Of a DNA stretch of 64,000 bases, positions 51,331 through 60,812 are shown piece by piece (position 1 is the first letter of the stretch; each line of letters starts with the position of its first letter). The stretch is taken from contig JAAHFP010000022.1 of NCBI GenBank assembly GCA_010672925.1, positions 1-64,000 on the forward strand, written 5' to 3'. This DNA comes from Symploca sp. SIO1C2. GTDB lineage: Bacteria > Cyanobacteriota > Cyanobacteriia > Cyanobacteriales > Coleofasciculaceae. The position numbers were made by a program, and so were the translations under genes. The notes beneath the pieces were generated by a model that was not told the DNA's origin, ran no database searches, and saw nothing but the letters and a program-made list of their open reading frames with translations.

Positions 51331-51395
51331 TTATATGCGCACACCTATTCCACCATCCATAATAATAGCAAAAAGTAATTACAATTGCAACCAAT
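51331..51395 (+). promoter_or_regulatory. Shared CRISPR-regulator element upstream of CARF-HEPN no. 2
   Basis: TATATGCGCACACCTATTCC with the next 45 bp aligns with 49741-49805 upstream of the WYL gene (common core GCGCACACCT). The remainder of the 51250-51640 gap has a poor HIP1 site and no other feature I can name. Confidence 0.5.
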
Positions 51396-51642
51396 ACATT
51401 TCTGGGAGATACACGGGACGCGATCGTTATACCGCCTGGAAATTAATGATGCCGGGGGACAATCATTATTGAAAGACTCAATAATCAAAAGTCAAGTCAA
51501 AAGCCACTATTTATCCGCTACTCTTCCAGCATCCCAATAGCTTGATAAATAACCGTTTTAGCTCTTATAAAAAAACAACTTCACTATTGCCTAATCCCTA
51601 GCATCTCTCCCTTTATTCAGGTTAAAGTGCAGTACAAGAGTG

Positions 51643-53223
51643 ATGAAAACACTTTTCATAGGGACTGCCTTGTTAATTATGAAAACTTCTCAACTCACCC
51701 GCATCGATACCCTAATCATCACCGTTGGTACTCGTCAAGTCGGCTGGCACTGCCATGATACTGTAGTTCGCTGTCTTGGTGCAGATGGCGATCGCGGTGC
51801 GCCTCCCCACATTGATCAACTTTATCAGACAGAACTGAACATCGAACGGGGCTATCACCAGGAAAACAAACCGGAATATCGCTGGGGTGTGCGAGATTTA
51901 GCCCAACGACTCTATTTATACTGCCAACATTTGGGAGATTTTAGTCGAGTTGAACTGCTATTAGACCATAAAATTATTGCTGATTGCCTCACCTGTGGTT
52001 TAAAACAGATCATTTTGTGGGCAACTAACCAACCGGAAACCGTTCCTTGGAATTTCCGACGGGGTGATACCCTGTTCTCTGCCCAACTTATGGCGGGTAA
52101 AATTCAACAAACCTTCCCAGAACTTCAGGGAAAAGTGACGGTTAAATCTCCCGTTGTCGGCGTGAAAGATAATGAAACCATTCGTCGAGAACTAGAAACT
52201 AATATTCTACCCGCTGCTCTCCCATTGCCTTCCCAAGTAGCCGTCAATAATCAATTTGTCCTGGCTATTGAAAACACAGGCTGTGCGCCAGATATTGCCA
52301 ACGGTTTAGAAATTTGTGCTGCTGCTTTAGTGAGGCAATGTCAGGTACTCAATATCAAACCTATTGAACCCAAACCCCTTTATCAACAGAGGAAAAATGA
52401 TACAATAACTGCTCAAACCGCTCAAGAATATAAGTTTATCTCCGTAGGTGATTATTTCTGGCCTTTAGAACGACAACGAGTCATTTCTGCCTGGGAACGA
52501 GGTGATTTTCGGGAAGCAGAAATTTGGTTAACCTCCCATCAGCGTCAGTATGAAAGACTCCTCTATCAACTCGCTAGTCAATTAGCCCTCTCTACTAATT
52601 GGGAAATCTCTAATTTCCTGCACGACACAGAACAAGGAATAGAGACTTGGTTGCAATCAGCAACCCTCAATAACTTTGCTGAAGCAGAACAAATTGAAGC
52701 CTGGAAACAGCAAGTCAAAACTACCCAAAACAGTGACTTTGCTCAAGCCTGGGAAGCTCATTTTTTAATTTATCTCCAATTGATTCGTCGTAACTACACT
52801 ACGGCATTTATGCAGTTTGCTCAAACTCTAGAAAGGTTACTCTTTCTTCATGCTCAACAAGATGATTGGGTAACTAAAGGCATAGCCAAAACCAGAAGTA
52901 ATGAGCAGATACCCAGCTTCTATTCACTGATTAATGCCTGGTGTCAAGTCAATCAATCAGGGCAAGACCATCAAATCTCTGAGTTTTTGCATGGTATTCG
53001 CCAACAACGGAATTATATTGTCTATCATGCCCAGCCTCTAACCCTAGAAGATATCCAAAGACTTTGGTCAAACTTCAGCCAAGATAATCAGACTGATATT
53101 ATGCAACTCCTAAGCCAGACACTTAAGTTAGTTTGTCATCCAGATTGGAAAATTCCCGAAAAACCCCTGTTGCGATCGCTCTATGATTGGGGCTTGCATC
53201 TACTGCAATCTGATGCGGAATGA
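51643..53223 (+). CDS. CARF-HEPN ribonuclease, Csx1/Csm6-like, no. 2
   Basis: 526 residues from ATG 51643; ATG 51679 is also possible and begins closer to the first CARF strand (TLIITVGTRQVGW). The CARF-type fold spans about 20-225. The HEPN motif near the end is R-NYIVY-H (Rx5H, about 456-462). It is distinct in sequence from the nuclease at 30726-32186, so the locus encodes two different predicted cyclic-oligoadenylate effectors. It is transcribed rightward after the WYL regulator. Confidence 0.7.
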   Translation: MKTLFIGTALLIMKTSQLTRIDTLIITVGTRQVGWHCHDTVVRCLGADGDRGAPPHIDQLYQTELNIERGYHQENKPEYRWGVRDLAQRLYLYCQHLGDFSRVELLLDHKIIADCLTCGLKQIILWATNQPETVPWNFRRGDTLFSAQLMAGKIQQTFPELQGKVTVKSPVVGVKDNETIRRELETNILPAALPLPSQVAVNNQFVLAIENTGCAPDIANGLEICAAALVRQCQVLNIKPIEPKPLYQQRKNDTITAQTAQEYKFISVGDYFWPLERQRVISAWERGDFREAEIWLTSHQRQYERLLYQLASQLALSTNWEISNFLHDTEQGIETWLQSATLNNFAEAEQIEAWKQQVKTTQNSDFAQAWEAHFLIYLQLIRRNYTTAFMQFAQTLERLLFLHAQQDDWVTKGIAKTRSNEQIPSFYSLINAWCQVNQSGQDHQISEFLHGIRQQRNYIVYHAQPLTLEDIQRLWSNFSQDNQTDIMQLLSQTLKLVCHPDWKIPEKPLLRSLYDWGLHLLQSDAE

Positions 53224-53230
53224 TTGAAGA

Positions 53231-53290
53231 GAAGGCAGAGGGCAGAAGGTAGATGGCAGAAGGCAGAGGGCAGAAGGCAGAGGGCAGAAG
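53231..53290. repeat. GGCAGAA heptamers at the island/prophage junction
   Basis: About eight GGCAGAG/GGCAGAA units at the exact right edge of the defence island, followed by CGTCCCCG repeats (53355-53385) that run into the 3' end of the portal gene. Confidence 0.75.
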
Positions 53291-53336
53291 TCATCTCGTT
53301 AATAACGTTTGCACAGCATTTTCCGCAGGAGTAGGC

Positions 53337-54845
53337 TCAAAATCTTTCTGTCTCCGCATCTCCGTGTCCCCGCGTCCCCGCGTCTCTATCCTCCCCTTCT
53401 GGTACACTTCGCTTCACCAGATCCTGCACTGTCGCCGACTCTGGCAACACTCCACCTTCATTGAGGATTTCCCAGAAAGTCTGATGGTCTAGTAACCCAC
53501 CAACCACCAAATTAGCGAATACTTGCACTGCTTGAGGAGATAGGGGCGCTTTTAGTATGGAACGATTTACACTAATGCCACCGATGTTTTCCTCACCAGT
53601 CCAGTTTGTCCAGAGTCTGAACAAAGACTGAACAGCGGACTCTTTATCCGCCGCCATTTGAAATAAGCCGGATTTGGTTTGAGCTGACCTCAACTCAACC
53701 TCTGTGGCAGTCATATTGAGGTTGTTACCAAAAAAGGATAATGACCGCCGCAGCATCTCAGCTTCTAGGTCAATAATAGCTTGCCTGGTAGAAGCGATCG
53801 CGACTCCGGTGGGTTCAGCAAAATAGAATTTTCCTCCCATCGGTAAGTCTACTACCGTATTAGGCCCAATGGTTAAAGGAGCAGGGGGCTCAGAAATCAT
53901 TCCTTCCCTCACTGGCACGGGAAGGTTGCATTTATAGCGCACCTCACGATAATCTGACCATTCCTGATAATGAGCGATGTTATCCAGGGCCAAATCATGC
54001 AGTGGTGGTAATGAGGTAAAAGGGTTGATGGTGTTGATCGGGTAGAAGACAATGGGTATCTCAGAGAAGACTTCTCCATTAGGCGATCGCAATTCTACTT
54101 CATCGACCAAAATCACTACTCTGTTTTCCTGGTCAACTTCTCTAACCTCAAAAACCTGATAGTAGCCAGGGGACATTACCCAAAACTGTTCAACTTCCTT
54201 CGTTGAATATCTACCCTCCGGTTCAGTAGTACATCTGCGAACCACCAGTGACTCCAGCCGATTATTCACCACTGACCAGTTAACAATATCCCGGCGTTCA
54301 ATCAGACAAAAGTAGGGACGCAAAGGGTATGCCAACTCATCCGCAGCTGAGGTGATTTCAGGACGCTTAGGGTATTCCACAAGTATTCCACAGAATCCAT
54401 CTCTGAGGGCAATTTCATCAGCCGTTGACAAGAAAGCCCTCAAAGAGGCTCCCTGCATGTCCACATCTTCTAGATTGTCTTGGGTTGATTTTGGATTGTC
54501 AGAGGATAATTCAAAATCCGTCAATAACCCAGAGAATCCATCAATAGTACGACGAAAAAAGTTGACCCAACGCGATCGCTTCAGTCGATTAAGGTAAGCT
54601 GTATCAGGCTCCTTCTCTGCTTGGGGCAAGTAGCAACTCGCCTTGTACCCATCAATAATCCTTCCTCCTTTAAACCAGGTGGTAATACCCGTGTAGCAAT
54701 CCTCTACTTCATTCAGGATTGGTAATAGAGATATCAGACTGGGGTGATGGTAGCAAGGCAAATCAGGGTCGTAATATTCAGGTTTAAGTACCTGAGGGTT
54801 TGCCGTCCCACCGTTAAGATCTTGGCGCTGTACTGTTACTGTCAT
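53337..54845 (-). CDS. Phage portal protein (DUF4055 type), 3' end replaced by repeat
   Basis: 502 residues from ATG 54845. Recognisable as a DUF4055-family portal: YHHPSLISLLPILNEVEDCY, RRTIDGFSGLL, DNIAHYQEWSDYREVRYKC, and ATEVELRSAQTKSGL, in the expected order. The last 18 residues (EDRDAGTRGHGDAETERF) are translated cyanobacterial repeat, so the native C-terminus was lost where the island begins. Forms the DNA-entry vertex of the capsid. The usual next gene, scaffold, is 24.5 kb away. Confidence 0.8.
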   Translation of the reverse strand: MTVTVQRQDLNGGTANPQVLKPEYYDPDLPCYHHPSLISLLPILNEVEDCYTGITTWFKGGRIIDGYKASCYLPQAEKEPDTAYLNRLKRSRWVNFFRRTIDGFSGLLTDFELSSDNPKSTQDNLEDVDMQGASLRAFLSTADEIALRDGFCGILVEYPKRPEITSAADELAYPLRPYFCLIERRDIVNWSVVNNRLESLVVRRCTTEPEGRYSTKEVEQFWVMSPGYYQVFEVREVDQENRVVILVDEVELRSPNGEVFSEIPIVFYPINTINPFTSLPPLHDLALDNIAHYQEWSDYREVRYKCNLPVPVREGMISEPPAPLTIGPNTVVDLPMGGKFYFAEPTGVAIASTRQAIIDLEAEMLRRSLSFFGNNLNMTATEVELRSAQTKSGLFQMAADKESAVQSLFRLWTNWTGEENIGGISVNRSILKAPLSPQAVQVFANLVVGGLLDHQTFWEILNEGGVLPESATVQDLVKRSVPEGEDRDAGTRGHGDAETERF

Positions 54846-54846
54846 G

Positions 54847-55230
54847 CTAACTCCGATACAAAACCCCCTGAGCCTGGGCAAAAAATCCAAAATCAGCCAG
54901 TATCCTTAAAATTTCTGCTCTGGCTGCTTGCTGAGAGTTTTCATCCCGTCGCTCATACTCAAGTTCTTTGAATTCAATCTCAAAATCACCATCAACAAAT
55001 TTCTTCACTCCTTGTTGAGGGAGCTTCAGTATTCCTTCAGTCCCTTGTAGCTGTGATGGAGGCTGATTGCTAAAATGTTCTAAGTCCTGAAGAATCTGTA
55101 TTAAGCGATCGCGATATTGAGTTCCGTTTTTGGTATCGAATTGCTCCAAGCCATTTAACGCAAATTTCAACTCCTCAACTTGAGCAGGAGGAACTTTGAG
55201 ATGATGGATTAGCCTGTTGAGTAAAAGCAT
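54847..55230 (-). CDS. Phage protein between terminase and portal, unknown (127 aa)
   Basis: Helical and acidic protein that ends 1 bp before the portal start codon, so it is coupled to it. Residues about 35-60 contain QYRDRLIQILQDLEHF. Small proteins at this place often assist packaging. No family recognised. Confidence 0.5.
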   Translation of the reverse strand: MLLLNRLIHHLKVPPAQVEELKFALNGLEQFDTKNGTQYRDRLIQILQDLEHFSNQPPSQLQGTEGILKLPQQGVKKFVDGDFEIEFKELEYERRDENSQQAARAEILRILADFGFFAQAQGVLYRS

Positions 55231-55304
55231 TAAGGTTCCACAAATCGACCTAATATCAGTCTATCCCATCACAAACCAAGTCTTCTGTAACTGTAATCCT
55301 ACCG

Positions 55305-55514
55305 TAAGTATTCTTGCTTTGTCCGGCTAAAGCATAGACAATAACAGTGCCCGCTGGATTGGCTAACCAACAGGAGAAAATTCCCATAGCGCAACATTCC
55401 GGCAAACACGATCCAAATGTTCCGACTGTGGTGATCCGGGAGATCCAGATTATATCCAGGGAAAGCGGCTGTATTCGTTATCTATGCTTTAGCCAGCATA
55501 AGTATTTTTTCTCA
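55305..55514. mobile_element. MITE-like element, copy 3 (inverted)
   Basis: 210 bp with ends TAAGTATTCTTGC and GCATAAGTATTTTTTC. The left part, from GGCTAAAGCATAGAC to GCTGGATTGGCTAACC, is the reverse complement of the right part of copy 2. No target-site duplication was evident. Confidence 0.75.
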
Positions 55515-55606
55515 AATCTCAAATACTTGAATTGTGATAAAATATAAAAAAACAGCTACCAAATCTTGCAGCCGTTTTGGACTCGATCATTAAATAAGTT
55601 AGCTAA

Positions 55607-56641
55607 ATGATATCACATTCTTCTTACCAGCTGCCACGCTCCCACCACCGCCTTTATCGCTACAACCTGGGTTTTGCATTCCGTCTCCCTTACCCAAACG
55701 AGATTCAGAAGATGAGGGAGGATTACGAGGCCAAAATAGCCCTCCGTCGCTGGAGCAAGCAAAAACAATGTGAGATGTTGGCATATCTGAACATGCTGAT
55801 CTATCGCGCTGCTCGTACCTGCGAGGCGGTTGTTCGCCAGAGGAAACAGTACAAGAACAAGGAAGGGGAAACGAAGCAAGGGTACAACGGGCTCAACAGG
55901 GACTCTTTGATCAATATGGTTAAAAACGGGGTCAAAGACATCTCTCTGACAATCCAGGGAGCTTGTGACCTGATGAAAAACCTTTGGGGCTATGCCATTT
56001 CAGAAAAGAAATTGCGTAGCTACCGTTATGAACTACGAGATGAATTTCGGTTATTCAAGTTTACCCCACGACCCAGACCAGGGGAAGAGGATCTAAGAGG
56101 CGATCGCAATGCCCGTAGACCAAACCCAATACAGGATTTCGACTTCCTGGGGGCTCTGTTTATGGCAGAGACTTTAGAAGAGATGGTCGTTGACCACGTT
56201 GATTGGGACACTGGGGACTGTTACCCCCAAGAGGAATTAGTTGTTAAAGATGGGGTTGAGTGGTCGGTAGACTCTTACTCTGTCACAATTCAAGACTTTC
56301 CAGGGTGTGGATATATGCCCAAGCTTCTCTACGACACATTGTTTGATGGTAGCTCAGAGTACCGGCGAGGTGAGCGGTATGGGCAAGGTGATAGCACTGA
56401 GGGCTGGTACGAGGAATGGCAGGAACATCAGGAGGAACAGATAATTGAGGTTTTGGCAGAGTATGGGCATGAGCATTTAGTGTCAAGTTCTAGAAGTAGA
56501 GAGCAGTTTTTTGATAAGTACTGGGAAGGGGTTCACTCAAACAAATTCAAGACTCAACCTTATGGAGAGCAAGAGGAGGGAGAAGTCATAGGAAGACTTT
56601 GGGTGACGGAGCAAGGAGTTTTTGCCAATACGGGAGGTTGA
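55607..56641 (+). CDS. Unknown protein in the packaging region (344 aa)
   Basis: Transcribed against the packaging genes. N-terminal half basic and helical (KQKQCEMLAYLNMLIYRAAR), C-terminal half very acidic with many Glu, Tyr and Trp (EEWQEHQEEQIIEVL). The pattern would suit a nucleic-acid-binding phage protein, but I recognise no family. A possible HTH lies around about 105-150. Confidence 0.45.
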   Translation: MISHSSYQLPRSHHRLYRYNLGFAFRLPYPNEIQKMREDYEAKIALRRWSKQKQCEMLAYLNMLIYRAARTCEAVVRQRKQYKNKEGETKQGYNGLNRDSLINMVKNGVKDISLTIQGACDLMKNLWGYAISEKKLRSYRYELRDEFRLFKFTPRPRPGEEDLRGDRNARRPNPIQDFDFLGALFMAETLEEMVVDHVDWDTGDCYPQEELVVKDGVEWSVDSYSVTIQDFPGCGYMPKLLYDTLFDGSSEYRRGERYGQGDSTEGWYEEWQEHQEEQIIEVLAEYGHEHLVSSSRSREQFFDKYWEGVHSNKFKTQPYGEQEEGEVIGRLWVTEQGVFANTGG

Positions 56642-56657
56642 TGTGTGGCAGGAGCTA

Positions 56658-57031
56658 ATTGTTGACATCCTCACCGCCCTAAAAGTGCGGTGATTCCTAA
56701 ACCTCACGATTTAGGTTTCTGTTTCATTCACCGTCGCATACCACAGTTCAAAACCATGTACTGTCTTACACAGAGTCCACAGACTTTCATTCCCATTGCA
56801 GAGAATCCGATTCCGCAAGCCCTGCGGTACGGTGTCGTTACAAGACTCGTACTTGCTGCTTGGATATTTTACCTGTACAAGCTTTTCCGTACAGAACCCT
56901 ATATATCCAGTTTTCAAGGTGCATTTACTGAACGTTTGATTTTCGCTTTCAGTACCCATACATTTTAGCACAATTTAAAGCCGTCCTAGTTCGCGCAGCG
57001 TTGCCGAAGGCTAGGACGGGGTTTCAGACCC
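56658..57031. mobile_element. Non-autonomous IS200/IS605-like element
   Basis: One end has the hairpin CACCGC-CCTAAAAGT-GCGGTG (56672-56692), the other GCCGTCCTAG (56980-56989) / CTAGGACGG (57011-57019) followed by GGTTTCAGACC, the usual ends of IS200/IS605. The about 290 bp between encode nothing convincing. No TnpA or TnpB is present. It abuts the gene at 57001-57687. Confidence 0.65.
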
Positions 57032-57687
57032 ATTTTTTCAATGAAACAGGTAACAAATACGGATTGCTGACGGTAATTGAACGGGCAGGTACAGATACTG
57101 ATCGCTCTGCTACTTGGTTATGCGAGTGCGAATGTGGTAACAAAAAAGTGGTACAAGGGAATGCGCTAAGACAAGGTAAGACACGCTCTTGTGGCTGTCT
57201 TAATAAACAGAAGAGTTTTATTGATGAAACGGGCAATGTTTACGGCAAACTGACTGTTATCCAGCGAGTTCCATCGACTACGCAATCTAAGGCAAAATGG
57301 TTATGCCAGTGCGAGTGTGGTAATTACAGAGAAGTTGAAGGAACAAAGCTGCGCAAGGGAAAGATTACCCACTGTGGATGCGATCGCAAGTCTACAAAGG
57401 GGAGAGTTTCGCCTACTAAAGGGAAAACATTCCCGACCAAAGTTCGACCTAATCAGCAATATGGAGCCCTCTTGGTATTGGGAAGAGTTCCACGGAAGGG
57501 CAAGGGAGATGTAATATGGGCTTGTCGCTGCATGTTGTGTGGTGGTAGAACGGAAATTCGTTCTTCCTCGCTGACATCAAGAAAGACTAAATCCTGTGGT
57601 TGCCTAGCAGGGCGACCTTGGGAAAAACGGAAGCAGAAAAAAATGTCTTTGAGGGAGTTATTGAAAGGAAAAGTCAACCCCAAGTAG
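57001..57687 (+). CDS. Three-repeat Cys-rich (zinc-ribbon-like) phage protein
   Basis: Three tandem copies of a about 60-residue unit: NxTGxxYGxLTVI, then WxCxCxCGN, then LRxGxxxxCGC, at about 14-68, 74-128 and 144-200. Such repeats occur in phage-associated DNA-binding proteins of unknown role. The TTG start and first dozen residues lie inside the IS element end, so the native N-terminus has been replaced. It overlaps the terminase 3' end by 14 bp, convergently. Confidence 0.55.
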   Translation: MPKARTGFQTHFFNETGNKYGLLTVIERAGTDTDRSATWLCECECGNKKVVQGNALRQGKTRSCGCLNKQKSFIDETGNVYGKLTVIQRVPSTTQSKAKWLCQCECGNYREVEGTKLRKGKITHCGCDRKSTKGRVSPTKGKTFPTKVRPNQQYGALLVLGRVPRKGKGDVIWACRCMLCGGRTEIRSSSLTSRKTKSCGCLAGRPWEKRKQKKMSLRELLKGKVNPK

Positions 57688-59107
57688 CCACACCTTCTCT
57701 CCACTGTCGATGAGCATCCGGTAACGGGAACAGGGTATGTAGCATATAGCGAAGGCAATCTCCTAAATGCGATCGCATCAAATCAGACTTATCAATATTT
57801 CCATTTTTATCAAACTTCAGAGATTCCAAGTCTTTGACCAACTCCTTGCAATCAGGATGGATAAACACACGATTTTGGTGAAACAGTGCATTGCAGCTGT
57901 GGATAGAGTCCGTCACTGAAGGATTGCTACTACCCCACTGCTGTAACCAGCGTAGTCCCTCTAGTTCCTTAATCACGATCGCCCAGTTGGTTGTCTTGCT
58001 ATTAGCAGTTTTGGCAGATCCACTAGCGTCCCCATAGACTAGTATTCTCTTTGGCACTGGCTGCCTTTCCTTAACCCATTTCACCACAGCTTTGGCTAGT
58101 TCAAAAGTATCTGAGTTGAGCAAATACCATTCCTTGAGCATAAATACCGTATCACCATAAACCTGAGAAGCGATCGCACAAGCAGGACTATGGTTAAAAT
58201 CAAACGATAGATGCAGGGGCAATTTGGGGTTGTAAGCCATGCCGCCATCAAGATGTTGAGTGCGTTTAAAATAGCGAAAGATTAGCCCTTCCGTGGTAAC
58301 TACATACTCACCGCGTAATTCTAGGGCAGCAAGTTCTGGGGTGTAGCTAGCCTCAAGCGATCGCAAGTAATCTGGATCTAGGGAGTCATTGTCAGCAGTT
58401 AGGCAGCGGATTGCTACATAGAGCTTCTTTAGCTCCTCTCTACGGTCAGGGTCAGAAAATGTCTCGTACACCCAATTAAATGGGTGATTCCGATTAATTG
58501 ACGAGGTAATTACAGCTTGACCAGGAATACTCCCCTCACCACGTCCCAAACGACCGTTTAATGTTTCCCAGGCGGACTTATCAGCATAAGCCCATTCATC
58601 CAGCCAAGCCCATCTGACTTGCAAGCCACGCGCACCTTGCTTTGCCCTGGTGGTTGTCCCTCCAAATTTGTTGGCAGAAAGGACGAGGACAGGGGCATTG
58701 TAGATTGTGCAGAGGCGACGGGAGGCGATAAGTCGGGCAGTTTCCTCTGGAGTTTCTGCAACAGGAGAAAGGGGAACACCAAAGCGATCGCAAAATTCGG
58801 CTAGTGCAATAATTGTTGACTGTTCTAATTGTCCGTACTCATTAGCTGATATTAATCCCCTACTTTGGGGGTCTTGCTTAGCTTTCATGCAAGCATACCA
58901 TGCCCCTGCATAGGACTTTCCTGAGCCTATGCCTCCAATAAGATCCACAGCACGAGGGAAGGAGCTAGACATAACCAGATTGTAGAACTCAGTCTGACCA
59001 CCAGGCTTGGGACAGAAGGAAAATAAACAGTCCTTTTGGCGATTTCCCTGTCTTGCTTTGATTTTTGGCTCAACTCGAAGAGCACGTAAGCTAGCAAAGT
59101 TTTTCAC
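57674..59107 (-). CDS. terL: Phage terminase large subunit
   Basis: 477 residues. Packaging ATPase: Walker A GGIGSGKS (58-65), Walker B-like VRWAWLDEWAY. Nuclease domain with Asp residues in LSFDFNHSP, VYGDASGS and HLGDCLRYM. GTG start overlapping the TAG of the small upstream gene; the domain core begins near residue 50. It leads the leftward late genes. Confidence 0.9.
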   Translation of the reverse strand: MKNFASLRALRVEPKIKARQGNRQKDCLFSFCPKPGGQTEFYNLVMSSSFPRAVDLIGGIGSGKSYAGAWYACMKAKQDPQSRGLISANEYGQLEQSTIIALAEFCDRFGVPLSPVAETPEETARLIASRRLCTIYNAPVLVLSANKFGGTTTRAKQGARGLQVRWAWLDEWAYADKSAWETLNGRLGRGEGSIPGQAVITSSINRNHPFNWVYETFSDPDRREELKKLYVAIRCLTADNDSLDPDYLRSLEASYTPELAALELRGEYVVTTEGLIFRYFKRTQHLDGGMAYNPKLPLHLSFDFNHSPACAIASQVYGDTVFMLKEWYLLNSDTFELAKAVVKWVKERQPVPKRILVYGDASGSAKTANSKTTNWAIVIKELEGLRWLQQWGSSNPSVTDSIHSCNALFHQNRVFIHPDCKELVKDLESLKFDKNGNIDKSDLMRSHLGDCLRYMLHTLFPLPDAHRQWREGVATWG

Positions 59108-59226
59108 TAGTCTGGGATTTTCCCTTGAAACGCTTTAGATAAACCATCCTTGAGCAATTCTTCTGATTGGCTCAAGCTATCTACAACTTGTGGAACAATG
59201 TCAGTGGGGATAACATTGTTCATCAT
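59107..59226 (-). CDS. Small protein before terminase, 39 aa
   Basis: Frame from ATG 59226 ending in TAG that overlaps the terL GTG (TAGTG). Contains VPQVVDSLSQSEELLKDGL, an amphipathic helix. It lies where a small terminase would be, but it is much shorter, so it may be a remnant of terS or an unrelated microprotein. Confidence 0.4.
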   Translation of the reverse strand: MMNNVIPTDIVPQVVDSLSQSEELLKDGLSKAFQGKIPD

Positions 59227-59437
59227 TAAATGCTTAAGCGCTCTTCACAATAAGTCTATGTTGACAGATTTTATTAGAGAAACAATCAAGTCCCATGCCC
59301 AGCCATTCCCAGAGGCAGAAGTATTGTAAAGTCCAAAAACATAGTAAAACTTGGTTATTTATGTTATAATATTAACACCTTATAAGGTTCAAGAAAACGG
59401 AGAAGCTCCTAGCCAAATTAACAGATAACCGATAGTA

Positions 59438-60661
59438 ATGTTACTAACAGAAAGACACATTATTAAGAAAGGACATCGATTTTGGACAGAGATAGACAAT
59501 TTATCTTGGCAGTCAAAAAATCTTTATAACTGTGCTAATTATAGCATCCGTCAAAATTTTATTTATGGCCATGGCTATTTGACTTATAATCAGATGGCTT
59601 CCTTGATGAAAAATAACGAGCAATATCGAGCCTTACCCGCCAAGGTGTCACAGCAAGTATTAAGAGGATTAGACCGTAACTGGAAGTCATTTTTTCAAGC
59701 TTCATCAGAATTTAAGACTAATCCCGATAAGTTTCTGGGTCAACCTAAAATCCCCGGTTATAAAGATAAAAAAAAGGGTAGAAATATTTTAGTTTATACA
59801 ATTCAAGCTATAAGTAAAGTTGCCATAAGAAAAGGTTTAGTCAAACTATCGAGGACTTCAATCGAGTTAACGACTAGAGTAGCTTCTTGGATAGCTGAAG
59901 TAAGAATTGTTCCTAAATGTGATTGTTATGTAATCGAGGTAATTTATGAGAAAAATGAACAGTTCTTAGCCCCTAATGACAAGATAGCAGCAATAGATTT
60001 GGGTGTAGATAATTTGATGGCTGTAACTTCAAATCAACCAGATTTTACTCCTTTGTTGATTAATGGCAGACCGTTAAAAAGCCTGAACCAATTGTATAAT
60101 CAACGTCGTGCTTTCTTACAATCTAGATTACTTGGTAATCGTCAAAGTTCTCAAAGAATTAGCCGTCTCACTCGCTGTCGAAATCAGAAAGTAGATGATT
60201 ATCTTCACAAAGCTAGTCGTTATTTAGTGAATCTCTTAGCCCAGGAACAAATTACTACCTTAGTAATTGGTAATAATCTTGGTTGGAAACAAGAGGTAAA
60301 TTTAGGGAAAGTCAATAACCAAAAATTTGTGGCTATTCCCCATGCTCGATTAATCGACATGATTACTTACAAATGTCAATTAGTAGGAATAAAGGTAATT
60401 CTTCAAGAAGAATCTTATACTAGTTCTTCTAACTTTTTCAATAATGATCCTCTCCCAGTTTATGGGCAGATAACTGAAAAACCAGTGTTTTCAGGAAAAA
60501 GAATCAAGCGAGGTTTATACCGTACAGATGGAGGATTTCTCTGTCAAGCCGATGTCATGGGTTCCTACAATATTCTCAGAAAAGCATTCCCAAATGCGTT
60601 TACTCGCTATGGGATAGAGAGGTGCGTAGTTCACCCCAGGAGAATTAATCTCTCAAAGTGA
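59438..60661 (+). CDS. tnpB: TnpB of an IS200/IS605-family element
   Basis: 407 residues, full length. RuvC-I Asp in AAIDLGVDNLMAV, conserved LVIGNNLGWKQEVNLG, EESYTSSSNF, and RuvC-III Asp in ADVMGSYNILRK. It is of the subfamily in which the Cys zinc ribbon is not obvious. No TnpA beside it. The sequence 3' of the gene, with a hairpin at 60671-60690, is where the guide (omega) RNA and right end would lie. Confidence 0.85.
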   Translation: MLLTERHIIKKGHRFWTEIDNLSWQSKNLYNCANYSIRQNFIYGHGYLTYNQMASLMKNNEQYRALPAKVSQQVLRGLDRNWKSFFQASSEFKTNPDKFLGQPKIPGYKDKKKGRNILVYTIQAISKVAIRKGLVKLSRTSIELTTRVASWIAEVRIVPKCDCYVIEVIYEKNEQFLAPNDKIAAIDLGVDNLMAVTSNQPDFTPLLINGRPLKSLNQLYNQRRAFLQSRLLGNRQSSQRISRLTRCRNQKVDDYLHKASRYLVNLLAQEQITTLVIGNNLGWKQEVNLGKVNNQKFVAIPHARLIDMITYKCQLVGIKVILQEESYTSSSNFFNNDPLPVYGQITEKPVFSGKRIKRGLYRTDGGFLCQADVMGSYNILRKAFPNAFTRYGIERCVVHPRRINLSK

Positions 60662-60670
60662 AAGTGAAAG

Positions 60671-60690
60671 GGATTTCTGAAATGAAATCC
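60671..60690 (+). mobile_element. Right-end hairpin of TnpB element
   Basis: GGATTTC (60671-60677) and GAAATCC (60684-60690) form a 7-bp stem 10 bp after the tnpB stop, the expected place for the element's right end. Confidence 0.55.
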
Positions 60691-60730
60691 AGTCTGTCTA
60701 TATTTGACTATACTTTTACTAACTATGTGG

Positions 60731-60812
60731 CTGGTTAATGGCTAATGGTTAATTGCTAATTGCTAATGGTTAATTGTTAATTGTTAATTGCTAATGGTTA
60801 ATTGCTAACGGT
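60731..60812. repeat. TTAATTG/CTAATGG heptamer repeats
   Basis: About eleven units with a 7-bp period, running into the end of the WD40 gene. Confidence 0.75.

Noticed and set aside
53253-53492. Frame over the heptamer repeats at the island edge
   Set aside because: Translated repeats overlapping the portal gene on the other strand.
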